From: Holosporales bacterium
GTDB taxonomy: Bacteria > Pseudomonadota > Alphaproteobacteria > RUG11792
NCBI GenBank assembly: GCA_031289695.1
Contig: JAITPA010000026.1
Coordinates: 1 to 52,739, forward strand
DNA length: 52,739 nt
Direction: 5' to 3'
The notes under the pieces were generated by a model. The model saw only the letters and a program-made list of their open reading frames with translations, ran no database searches and was not told the DNA's origin. This document shows positions 28,901 to 35,950 of this stretch, piece by piece. Both the position numbers and the translations under genes were made by a program. Every line of letters begins with the position of its first letter. Position 1 is the stretch's first letter.

Positions 28901-29697
28901 CCAGCATTGCGGAAGTGCGCAATATCATTCATAACGGCCTGATCGGCGGTAGTTGAGATTGTCCCTGCATTGAATATATCCGAGTTATTCATGGCCATCG
29001 CCTTTTTAATGGTTATCCTGCCTGCATTTAGCAACAGGGCATCTTCGATTGATAGCGATCCAACTTCAAGTTCCGATCCCTTATCTATAAAAAGTCCACC
29101 AAATGAAGTCCGCCTGGCGCTTCTCCGGAAAGACAGCGAATTTAAGGAAGTCTTCGTTATTCCTGTAAGAACTGCGGAATCCGCCTCCACTTCGACGTTC
29201 CCGGTAACACAACTTAGAATGAGCTGCCGAGGAACGATGATCCTCATGGATCTTCCAGCAGCTTCCTTATTGTCGAAAATAACATCTCCATCGTGAGAAA
29301 TAAACAGTTCTCCGAGCTCGGGAATACTCAGACAAAAACACTCTGCGCCAATCTTTTTAGATCCAAAAGTAATCTCTGGCAATACGGACATTTGGCCTCC
29401 AAAGATTCCGGATGCAATGGTCGTATTGGCCCTTTGCAAAGCCTCATAGAGACTCGCCATTGCAGCCATCTGCGGCTTCATCACGGTGGTTGAAGTGACA
29501 TAATTTTCGATAATCGTGGAAGCAACTCGTCTTCGTTGCACTTGAATTTTAAAGGCAGCGGCTGCCTGATCCCTCTCGATGTTTATGACAAACTCGGGAA
29601 CTCCCTGCATGCAAAACGCCGATGCTATATTTGAATAAACAAAAATAGCGATCATTAACTTCGTAACTTCTCGCTTGATTAATTCACTGAAATGCAT
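25936..29697 (-). CDS. Large beta-helix exoprotein, filamentous haemagglutinin-like
   Basis: Product of 1253 residues. A signal sequence follows a basic N-region (MHFSELIKREVTKLMIAIFVYSNIASA, in parts). Residues about 170-750 are made of short repeats of the form hydrophobic-x-N-x-G-x-I/F, for example LLNAGRITIKKA, IFNAGTISTTAD and VNTGNIGFEKLEL, strongly suggesting a right-handed parallel beta-helix. The C-terminal 400 residues are mixed. I see no NPNG-type TPS domain motif, no C-terminal beta-barrel with terminal aromatic residue, and no TpsB partner gene nearby, so the secretion route is open. Just after the signal, AAFKIQVQRRRVA resembles an IQ motif. Two upstream in-frame ATGs exist; 29697 is chosen for the signal sequence. 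A surface adhesin is a guess. Confidence 0.75.
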   Translation of the reverse strand: MHFSELIKREVTKLMIAIFVYSNIASAFCMQGVPEFVINIERDQAAAAFKIQVQRRRVASTIIENYVTSTTVMKPQMAAMASLYEALQRANTTIASGIFGGQMSVLPEITFGSKKIGAECFCLSIPELGELFISHDGDVIFDNKEAAGRSMRIIVPRQLILSCVTGNVEVEADSAVLTGITKTSLNSLSFRRSARRTSFGGLFIDKGSELEVGSLSIEDALLLNAGRITIKKAMAMNNSDIFNAGTISTTADQAVMNDIAHFRNAGIFDAKNRLVAGISTFLNKGTFRAKSASVVVAGRFNNDGMVGTTESLYLGGVGEVVNAGTIDGERGEVIISGRQFVHKAGGKLTSSIVRFRSEKTELAGVVEGREVSFRGEVVNTGNIGFEKLELSGKRAIVQNSGSITATKIISDAEEAAIGDLVVEKTADKVTMTEPGKVTADSVSVLSQKHLQISTNMQKLRSIKIDKGGDFLVEEGSSVETVNCLDNSGTATFESQLTELKSIRNSEGARLSLLDKTVVTPDAKGIGIQNDGDLFVRRKVGFGINSTEQDLEIRGTYKASSGASLHAEGGVKILALGFQNDGIVQAESKLKFIQVGAVANETKFGRAVAEAGIEYEITEGGTANLDGDFITPVITGENKSFSVKSDQEIVVSKPVKMNVDLSIEAPKVDVRSEMKVRDLAVKADLFTVTATGYIVSKKNVFIEAGKFENISGKVHALGDVTFNIAGMFVNTGGKVTNKKNIAVTYYTKAPVGINKTFSREHWGWRRKDYGNYPATNEKGGLVYVKLVPCDILAEVEEYFLSVEKAGQIACHRNLSIKADTIDNSYGYLHSRESISAIASTTVLNQVGLMYALLGINIHGIHFFNGLALEHSKHVVNAVDPNSPVITKKSFPTWFELNRRSHRFHGATFSVGCWSNYKNFDVVTDYLSYKDGRVPLPSLKLPGYLYAAGDVSVDAEFDASLGMVVSERDIKIRGRNQGRTANLVSYGNIASEFQKEEVKKMKVEDQSAPLDRLGDFVFNKIAITQKIEDLTGYALCYRTAFEVPKTGFSEIAVQIREFDLIRSRFMTQRLIDGIGYVLVEEEVLQVRDLATKLTDEIKVNIGNAMLLEVDGILQDKRVTKLIDSSSAIMAQGEFLKIRAGSIDSGFFDSYNEQQEKLMVLESSKMFMRAANYCLGAFAIERPMTARFAFTAASIVLDEPLEFVESYIKKSGVMADEFLVYGVDLGVQIRSAVSEVKYTTVGVPRSARVGMNYASK

Positions 29698-29833
29698 AGT
29701 AGATCTCATTAAAATTAGCAAATTCAGCTTTGCAGTTTGGACCTTTTGTTCCATTTGCCGCAAGTAAAAAATGTCGATAAAAATAAGAAAATTTAGCTAA
29801 AATTCTACTCACAATTGAGTAAACGTGTCTACC

Positions 29834-29915
29834 ACGAATCTGACTTTATTTGCTTATATTCGGCTACTGCCAGCGTCATAACTCTCCGGCGAACCTGCTT
29901 GAAAACGACACCTTG
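29834..29915. repeat. Decayed downstream copy of the antiporter 3' end
   Basis: This 82-base stretch closely resembles 29921-30000, the last codons of the adjacent CPA2 antiporter gene; long shared blocks include CTTATATTCGGC, CAGCGTCATAACT and GCGAACCTGCTTGAAA. The copies are direct repeats separated by five bases. The intact copy encodes the end of the antiporter; this one has internal stops in the corresponding frame and is non-coding. Confidence 0.85.
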
Positions 29916-29918
29916 CCG

Positions 29919-31175
29919 CTACGAATCTGATTTTGTCTGCTTATATTCGGCGGTCAGCGTCATAACTTCTTTTGCGAACCTGCTTGAAAGTAATACCTTG
30001 ATAATCGATTTACCAGAGTTGTCTCCGACGAATGAAAGATTCTTGGTTCTCGTTGAAAAGGCTATGAATATTGGGCTCATCGATAGTGAAAGCGCCGTTA
30101 TACAGATAACGAATTTCTGCCCAAAAGTGTCTATTATCTGTGCCTGTATAGCAACATTTGCGAGTACCAAAGAGAACTCTCCAAGTTGAGCAAGAACGAT
30201 CCCAATAGATGCAGCCTTCGCCAGTTCTATCGAAAACATTCTTAAAGTGATTGTATTAAATACAATCTTCCAAACAGTAATCCCTACGAGTGTCAGAAGG
30301 ACAGAAAGCCAATTTTGAATGAGGAACGATATGTCAAACATCAGGCCAACCGATAAGAAAAAAGCCATCAATAATACGTTCTGAATTGGCTTGATGCTGT
30401 TAAGGATGTTCTGTCGTTCCTGAGTATTCCCTATAAACAGCCCCGCTAAAAATGCTCCATATGCCTCAGATAGACCGAATAACACAACTATTGCAGCAAT
30501 CGTAAAGCAAAAGGCCAATGTCAAAACTGGGGTTAATTCAGGGTTCGGTAAAAAATACTTTGTAGGCAATGTTATTTTGTCTTTCTTCCCTAGATACCTT
30601 ATTAGCAAGACGACGAGTCCGATCGCCACCAGGAGATCTACAATAACAGAACTGTTAAATGATCCACACTCTTTGATAACAAGCATCATCGGAACTATCG
30701 CGATATCCTGCGCCACAAGAATTCCTATCGTTATATGGCCAACGTCAGTTCGAAATTCACCTATATATTCGAGGACTTTCACTATCGCCGCAGTGGACGA
30801 TAGAGATATAATGAAGGCGACTAAAAGCGAAATGTATATTGGAAAATCAAAAAACATTGATATAAATACTGCTATCGCTGCATTTGTCAATACTTGGATA
30901 ACGGTAAACAACGTAGGAATCTTCCACATCCTGATGAATGACCTTATGTTCAGTTCCATTCCTATTACGAACAACAAAAGCAGAATCCCAAGCTCTGAAT
31001 AAAATTGAACTTGGTCCTGTGAAGAAATAAATCCAAGACCACTGGGGCCAAAAGTGATCCCAGCGATGATGTACCCAATCATTACAGGTTGATTCAGCTT
31101 GGCAAGCAGAAGACCTGATACAGCCGAAACCAATATGATCACGGTCAGATGAGCGAAGACATATTCATTATTCAT
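29919..31175 (-). CDS. CPA2-family cation:proton antiporter (KefB/GerN-like membrane domain)
   Basis: An inner-membrane antiporter of 418 residues with about twelve hydrophobic segments. Family features: GYIIAGITFGPSGLGFI, LGILLLLFVIGMELN, SLSSTAAIVKVL, GILVAQDIAIVPMM and the later AYGAFLAGLFIGNT. The cytoplasmic TrkA-N (RCK) domain of full KefB/KefC is absent; the protein ends soon after the last helix. The ATG at 31175 is used; a GTG seven codons upstream lies within the promoter. K+ or Na+ exchange is inferred. The last 80 bases of the gene are duplicated immediately downstream. Confidence 0.85.
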   Translation of the reverse strand: MNNEYVFAHLTVIILVSAVSGLLLAKLNQPVMIGYIIAGITFGPSGLGFISSQDQVQFYSELGILLLLFVIGMELNIRSFIRMWKIPTLFTVIQVLTNAAIAVFISMFFDFPIYISLLVAFIISLSSTAAIVKVLEYIGEFRTDVGHITIGILVAQDIAIVPMMLVIKECGSFNSSVIVDLLVAIGLVVLLIRYLGKKDKITLPTKYFLPNPELTPVLTLAFCFTIAAIVVLFGLSEAYGAFLAGLFIGNTQERQNILNSIKPIQNVLLMAFFLSVGLMFDISFLIQNWLSVLLTLVGITVWKIVFNTITLRMFSIELAKAASIGIVLAQLGEFSLVLANVAIQAQIIDTFGQKFVICITALSLSMSPIFIAFSTRTKNLSFVGDNSGKSIIKVLLSSRFAKEVMTLTAEYKQTKSDS

Positions 31176-31184
31176 AATGCAGAG

Positions 31185-31214
31185 ATTATACCACACAACC
31201 TACCAACTATTGAA
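31185..31214 (-). promoter_or_regulatory. Extended -10 promoter of the CPA2 antiporter, near-leaderless
   Basis: On the minus strand TGG precedes a perfect TATAAT (31185-31190); a weak TTCAAT is 18 bases upstream. Transcription would begin about 31178, only a few bases before the ATG at 31175, and no ribosome binding site is visible. The region also carries a 10-base inverted repeat (31203-31212 with 31229-31238) overlapping the -35. Confidence 0.45.
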
Positions 31215-31277
31215 CCCAATTTTGCATCCAATAGCTGGCAAATAACAATTAAATTTTTAGCGCTTTTTAGACGCCTT

Positions 31278-32783
31278 CTAGAAACTGACTTTCACTCCAA
31301 CTACAAACAGCTGGCAAGTCTGTTTCCCGATAGCAACATTCTTAACTGCTGCTGCTGCTGCTGCATTAGCAGCATTAGCCTGATCAGCAGCGGTACCAGT
31401 GGCATCATCAAACTCAGTTTCAACAGCGAGACCACCAGTCTTACCAGCTCCAGTGCCATCAGCTTTTACCTTTTCTTCACTCCTGTTTCTCATGTCACAC
31501 GCTGCAGCGCATGACTTTGATCTAATGTTGTCGAATTCAGCAAAAAGAACCAACCCATCGCATACTTTATAATCAGTTGAAAAGGTCAGCATATTGCCTT
31601 TCGTTTTCTGGTCTTTCGTGACTCTCCTTTGCGTTTGATGAAACACAGTTGCAAAAGTCCAATCGTGATATTTGTACTGGACGCCAACGTTCCACGCACT
31701 CCCAGCATTCGCCCCTGGAAGCGATAGAAAATGCACGGGAGCTTGGACACTCTTAGGATCAGTCACGTTCGTGGCAGCACCATAAAAGTCATTGTAATTC
31801 TTCGGAAGTCTGGACTTTCCGCTGTTGAGATATCCAACCCCAACTGCCCAATTTTGGTATCCTACAGTAGCCGTTAGATGGTATGCCCTCGTATTGTGCA
31901 GTGAAATCTTTTTGTCTGTACTTTCATTACTACCGTCTACACCCAAACGAACCGCCCTAGATTCTTCCATTAAATAGACAGCGGCAACCTGCGTTCTGAA
32001 ACCATTGCTAAATTCCCATTTGTGATTCAGACCAATAGATATGCTGTTTTTCCCAGATGGACGCTCGTCACTCGTTCCTTTTACATAAATTCCAGGTTCG
32101 TATCCTATCGAGGAATCTCCAGATCTCCTACTCCTCAAACTATTCCCTACATGTTTTGTATCAGGAGTCCACCCTACCCCCAACTGGAATCCAACGACTC
32201 TTGGAGAATACCATACAATTTTCGTCGCCTTATTTGTGTAACCAATCATATAGAGAGGCATAATTACACCTGTTGCGTAATCAATATCACTGGCAACTGT
32301 TCCATTTACTCCGAGTGTTCCTCCTATTAAATCCTGTCCACTGCATAGGAAAGTTGCCTCCGGTCCCTTGACGTTTCCGATATGGAAAGTTCCAAATTTA
32401 TCGTGCTCTGCTCCAATGTACATCTTATCAACACCAGTGGCGCCTTTCATTGCATCGAAATCAATCGTTGCTGAGTATCTAACTCCATTATCCAAGGCAC
32501 CTTTCGCCAAAAATGCAATATTTGTTTCTCCGCCGGATATTCTTGTAGTAGAAGTATGCTTATCTGATTTCAATATTGCAGACTTCTCATCAGTACTGGT
32601 TCTATGATACGTATATTTCGGAGACGGGGCGAAAGCCACATGACAGGCCGCCGCCCCTGTTATTCTTAATTCAGGCTTCGATGATCTATCTTTTTGAGAT
32701 GACTCATCTTTTTGCACAGTGGCTGAAACACACAACGAAGTCAGGCAAAAAGCCGACAAACCAAACAATAATACTTTCCGCAT
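31278..32783 (-). CDS. Outer-membrane porin (trimeric Gram-negative type)
   Basis: 501 residues with a Sec signal peptide (MRKVLLFGLSAFCLTSLCVSA) and an alternating-residue beta-barrel pattern. Typical features include GGETNIAFLAKGALDNGV, IGAEHDKFGTFHIGN and a terminal phenylalanine (VKVSF), the sorting signal for the BAM complex. It would provide diffusion of small solutes through the outer membrane. Near the C-terminus a low-complexity stretch AANAAAAAAVKN is encoded by six GCA repeats (31346-31364), probably an extracellular or periplasmic loop that can vary in length. A long leader of about 90 bases separates a candidate promoter from the ATG. It is the only outer-membrane barrel in the window. 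Confidence 0.85.
   Translation of the reverse strand: MRKVLLFGLSAFCLTSLCVSATVQKDESSQKDRSSKPELRITGAAACHVAFAPSPKYTYHRTSTDEKSAILKSDKHTSTTRISGGETNIAFLAKGALDNGVRYSATIDFDAMKGATGVDKMYIGAEHDKFGTFHIGNVKGPEATFLCSGQDLIGGTLGVNGTVASDIDYATGVIMPLYMIGYTNKATKIVWYSPRVVGFQLGVGWTPDTKHVGNSLRSRRSGDSSIGYEPGIYVKGTSDERPSGKNSISIGLNHKWEFSNGFRTQVAAVYLMEESRAVRLGVDGSNESTDKKISLHNTRAYHLTATVGYQNWAVGVGYLNSGKSRLPKNYNDFYGAATNVTDPKSVQAPVHFLSLPGANAGSAWNVGVQYKYHDWTFATVFHQTQRRVTKDQKTKGNMLTFSTDYKVCDGLVLFAEFDNIRSKSCAAACDMRNRSEEKVKADGTGAGKTGGLAVETEFDDATGTAADQANAANAAAAAAVKNVAIGKQTCQLFVVGVKVSF
31346..31364. repeat. Trinucleotide microsatellite in the porin gene
   Basis: Six CTG units plus one base on the plus strand, read as GCA (alanine) codons in the porin. 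Being a triplet repeat, slippage would change alanine number without breaking the frame. Confidence 0.9.
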
Positions 32784-32880
32784 TTTAATTATCCGAAAAA
32801 GCCCTATACCCGAGAATTTTAATCATAATTGTTGAAAAAGTATGCATAAAATCTTAAAATTTTCTTGAACAAAAATTTAA

Positions 32881-32910
32881 ATTGTAGCACAAATAACACA
32901 CTCAACTTAA
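32881..32910 (-). promoter_or_regulatory. Candidate porin promoter
   Basis: TTAAGT (32905-32910) and TACAAT (32881-32886) on the minus strand are 18 bases apart, with TGC before the -10. It begins directly after the stop of the 45-aa gene and leaves a leader of about 90 A/T-rich bases in which I see no further feature. Confidence 0.35.
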
Positions 32911-32911
32911 C

Positions 32912-33049
32912 TCAAATATGGCAACTGTATGCTGCTAATTCAACCTTTTCATAGTAGGCAACAGGGATGTCTATCCCAAATGATGATACGAACAAAATTC
33001 CAACAATCACTATAAACATTAAGGAAACCCACAATATCTTGATTATCAT
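32912..33049 (-). CDS. Small membrane protein of 45 residues overlapping pth
   Basis: The ATG at 33047-33049 overlaps the pth stop codon (ATGA), the same coupling used by several other gene pairs in the window. The product starts MIIKILWVSLMFIVIVGILF and consists of one strongly hydrophobic helix followed by about 20 polar residues (GIDIPVAYYEKVELAAY). No family is recognised. The stop-start overlap, the membrane-helix composition and the otherwise empty 260-base gap argue for a real gene; its short length argues for caution. Confidence 0.6.
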   Translation of the reverse strand: MIIKILWVSLMFIVIVGILFVSSFGIDIPVAYYEKVELAAYSCHI

Positions 33050-33624
33050 TTCCCGCTTATAGCAATCTGAATTTTGTCTATTATATTTGCTTTACTTTCC
33101 TGAAACAATAAATCGTTAATAGAACTAGATATGGGCTCAAAAATTTTATCTATTATTTTTGGAATATCATCATTATTAAATGAAGATAGAACGTAGTTAG
33201 CAACTTGGTCTTTTGATGGTGGTCTGCCAACTCCTATCCTTATCCTCCAGTAATTTTTGCCGATGGCACTATCAATATCACGGAGACCATTATGCCCACC
33301 ATGGCTTCCTGCGAATTTTATTCTTACATCAAACAGAGGCAGATCAATATCGTCATGTACAACAAAAATGTTAGATGAATCAATTTTATAATATGAAACT
33401 ATTTTTACAACTGCCCTACCGCTCAGATTCATAAACGTCTGGGGTTTCATTATTATGACCTTTCTTCCTTCTATAACCTTTCCAGTATAAGCAAGGTCTG
33501 TCTTTTCTTTGAAATCCGGAAACGCAAGATAACTCGCTAAATAATCAGCGAACATAAAACCGGCATTGTGTCTCGTGTAGGCATAAGCCAATCCTGGATT
33601 ACCCAACCCTACGATCAGAAACAT
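33046..33624 (-). CDS. pth: Peptidyl-tRNA hydrolase
   Basis: Releases tRNA from peptidyl-tRNAs that drop off ribosomes. Motifs: LIVGLGNPGLAYAYTRHNAGF with the catalytic histidine in RHNAG, MKPQTFMNLSG, VVHDDIDLP and GSHGGHNGLRDI. The 192-residue length is normal. It starts three bases after rplY, a conserved pairing in many bacteria, and overlaps the small membrane protein gene by four bases. Confidence 0.97.
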   Translation of the reverse strand: MFLIVGLGNPGLAYAYTRHNAGFMFADYLASYLAFPDFKEKTDLAYTGKVIEGRKVIIMKPQTFMNLSGRAVVKIVSYYKIDSSNIFVVHDDIDLPLFDVRIKFAGSHGGHNGLRDIDSAIGKNYWRIRIGVGRPPSKDQVANYVLSSFNNDDIPKIIDKIFEPISSSINDLLFQESKANIIDKIQIAISGK

Positions 33625-33627
33625 ATG

Positions 33628-34251
33628 TTATTCGCTGGCGGTTTGTCCAGCTGCATCTGAACCTGGAGCCGCCGAATCTTCAGCCTTCTCGACCCTCGCG
33701 CCAACTATCGTCGCGATAATGGAATCTCTCTCTGGATGTGCCGCTACAACACCTTGCGGCAACGATATCTCCTCTAGAGAAATCGAATCACCCATCTCTT
33801 TACCGGACATATCAACGGTGAGTCTTTCTGGGATTGAATCTGGAGCACAGAGACATTCCAACTTATGGACAACGATGTTCACAACTCCTCCCTTCTTCAA
33901 ACCAGGCGACTTATCTTCATTTATAAATTCTATAGCCACACCAATCCTAACCTTAGAATCCTTGAGAACTCTCTGGAAATCAACATGAACCGGCTGATTC
34001 GTCACTGGATGAAAAACCACACTCTTCGGAAGAAATTTCTCAAAGTTCGATCCAATTTTAACCTCTATGACATGGCTCAAAAAAGCCGAACTATAGCATT
34101 CAACGAGTAACTCCTTCTCGCCTATCGCCACCATTGCAGGCTCTGAATTTGCTCCGTAAATTATCCCAGGAACAAAGCCATCACGTCTTAGTTTTTTCGC
34201 AGCCTTTTTCCCGCCGCCATCACGCTCAACGATCCTCAAATTAGTAGCCAT
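33628..34251 (-). CDS. rplY: 50S ribosomal protein L25/general stress protein Ctc
   Basis: 5S rRNA-binding protein of the long, two-domain Ctc type. The L25 domain includes GGKKAAKKLRRDGFVPGIIYG and HPVTNQPVHVDFQRV; the C-terminal TL5 domain includes KKGGVVNIVVHKLEC and SISLEEISLPQGV. A disordered acidic and alanine-rich tail closes the 207 residues. It has its own promoter and forms a transcription unit with pth and probably the 45-aa gene. Confidence 0.96.
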   Translation of the reverse strand: MATNLRIVERDGGGKKAAKKLRRDGFVPGIIYGANSEPAMVAIGEKELLVECYSSAFLSHVIEVKIGSNFEKFLPKSVVFHPVTNQPVHVDFQRVLKDSKVRIGVAIEFINEDKSPGLKKGGVVNIVVHKLECLCAPDSIPERLTVDMSGKEMGDSISLEEISLPQGVVAAHPERDSIIATIVGARVEKAEDSAAPGSDAAGQTASE

Positions 34252-34290
34252 AGCAAAACCAAATCAACACACAAACACCACGGTAGTCTG

Positions 34291-34319
34291 AGCGTACCAT
34301 TTTGCGATAAAAAAGTAAA
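34291..34319 (-). promoter_or_regulatory. rplY-pth promoter
   Basis: On the minus strand TTTACT (34314-34319) and TACGCT (34291-34296) are 17 bases apart, with TGG directly before the -10. The rplY ATG follows after about 40 bases. Confidence 0.45.
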
Positions 34320-34339
34320 TAGTTTGTTCGGTAAAATGC

Positions 34340-35350
34340 CTACTCGAGAAAAACAAATTTTGAGATAACTTGTGATGCATCAAGCACAGCAGTAATGATT
34401 GCATCGCAGCCTTGTTTAGTCAATGCGGATATTACAAAGACATTGGAATTCGTCATGTTTTCGAATATCTGTTTCACTTGCATGACAACGTCCTGATCAA
34501 CTATATCGTTCTTATTTAACGCTATGATTTCAACCTTCTCCTTGAGCGCACTCCCGTAAAGAGCCAACTCTTTTCTGATGATCTTATAATTTTCGACTGG
34601 ATCGTCACTTGAAAGATCAATGATATGTATGATGGTTGAACATCTTTCAATATGTGCCAGAAATTTGTCACCAAGCCCCTTGCCCAAATGTGCATTTTCA
34701 ATGAGACCCGGAATATCGGCTATCACAATCTCCTTATCGTGGCGCTTGATTATCCCCAACTGAGGGGTAATGGTAGAGAATGGATAGTCGTCTATCTTCG
34801 CCTTTGCGTTCGTCATCGCTGATATAAACGTCGACTTCCCAGAATTTGGAAGTCCGACAAGACCGACGTCTGCTATGAGCTTAAGCTTTAGCCAAATCCA
34901 CTTCTCATCTCCGAGCTCACCTTTTTGAAATTTTCTTGGAGCCTGATTCGTTGATGTCTTGAAACTGGAATTACCAAGTCCCCCTCGCCCACCTTTAGCT
35001 AACAACGCAATCTGCCCTTCTTCGATGAGATCTATTATTTCAGTCTGTTTATCCTCGTCCAGAATTTGAGTACCAACGGGAACGTGTAGGACTATATCAT
35101 CCGATGATTTGCCGGTCCTGTTTTGGCCTGATCCATTGTGACCCTTTTTTGCCCTAAAATGTTGTTTGTATCGATAATCTATAAGCGTATTAACGTTCCT
35201 AACGGCCATCGCATAAATTGATCCACCAGCCCCTCCTGTGCCTCCATCTGGCCCTCCAAATTCAATGAATTTCTCATGACGAAAACTAAGAGCCCCGTCA
35301 CCACCATCGCCGGCCTTTATATATATCTTTGCTTCATCTAAAAATTTCAT
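34340..35350 (-). CDS. obgE: GTPase ObgE/CgtA
   Basis: Ribosome-associated GTPase involved in 50S assembly and stress response. The Obg glycine-rich domain spans residues 1-158 (AGDGGDGALSFRHEKF, GGPDGGTGGAGGSIY, AKGGRGGLGNSSF). The G domain has GLPNSGKST, DIPGLIENAHLGKGLG and NKND. The C-terminal extension seen in some homologues is missing (336 residues). The ATG overlaps the recR stop (ATGA). It is the last gene of the murE-uvrD-glmU-recR-obgE run. Confidence 0.97.
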   Translation of the reverse strand: MKFLDEAKIYIKAGDGGDGALSFRHEKFIEFGGPDGGTGGAGGSIYAMAVRNVNTLIDYRYKQHFRAKKGHNGSGQNRTGKSSDDIVLHVPVGTQILDEDKQTEIIDLIEEGQIALLAKGGRGGLGNSSFKTSTNQAPRKFQKGELGDEKWIWLKLKLIADVGLVGLPNSGKSTFISAMTNAKAKIDDYPFSTITPQLGIIKRHDKEIVIADIPGLIENAHLGKGLGDKFLAHIERCSTIIHIIDLSSDDPVENYKIIRKELALYGSALKEKVEIIALNKNDIVDQDVVMQVKQIFENMTNSNVFVISALTKQGCDAIITAVLDASQVISKFVFLE

Positions 35351-35946
35351 TCCACATTCCGCCTTTGATTAAAAGCTGCAATTATAGTTCCATCATCTAG
35401 ATATTCAAGTTCTCCACCAACTGGAACTCCGTTTGCTAAAGTAGTAATCTTCACCCCTAGTTCCTTGATTCTATTGTTGACGAAAAACATTGTTGTTTGG
35501 CCATCTAAATCGGCGCTCATAGCCATGATGATTTCTCTAATTTCATCGGAAGACTTTATCCTACCATATAGCGCATCAATGCTCAAATCCTCCGGCCTAA
35601 TCCCTTCAACAGCGGATAGCTTCCCGCCAAGAATATGATATTTCCCCTTATAAAATCCAGATCTTTCAACGGACCATAAATCTGAGATATCTGAGACTAC
35701 ACAAATCGTCGAACTATCTCTTTTTAGATTGGAACATATCGAACATGGACTTACGACATCAACGTTTCCGCATATCTCACATGTTTTAGAATTTCTGTAA
35801 ACAACCTCCATGACCTTCAGTAGATATTCCATTACTACGTTTTTCCTTTTGAGCATATAAACAACAATTCGTACAGCGGACCTGTATCCCATTCCTGGGA
35901 GCCTACTAATACAGCTAATGAGTTTATCTATTTCTCTAGACGACAT
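35347..35946 (-). CDS. recR: Recombination protein RecR
   Basis: Recombinational repair protein that works with RecF/RecO in loading RecA. It has a helix-hairpin-helix (ISRLPGMGYRSAVRIV), a four-cysteine zinc module (CEICGNVDVVSPCSIC) and a Toprim domain (ICVVSDISDLWSVERSG; YHILGGKLSAVEGIRPEDL). The ATG at 35946 gives 199 residues, exactly the usual size; longer frames overlap glmU. It lies four bases after glmU. Confidence 0.96.
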   Translation of the reverse strand: MSSREIDKLISCISRLPGMGYRSAVRIVVYMLKRKNVVMEYLLKVMEVVYRNSKTCEICGNVDVVSPCSICSNLKRDSSTICVVSDISDLWSVERSGFYKGKYHILGGKLSAVEGIRPEDLSIDALYGRIKSSDEIREIIMAMSADLDGQTTMFFVNNRIKELGVKITTLANGVPVGGELEYLDDGTIIAAFNQRRNVE

Positions 35947-35950
35947 AGAA

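Noticed and set aside
32853-32880. A/T-rich inverted repeat upstream of the porin
   Set aside because: The arms consist of only A and T in an A/T-rich leader; chance pairing is likely.
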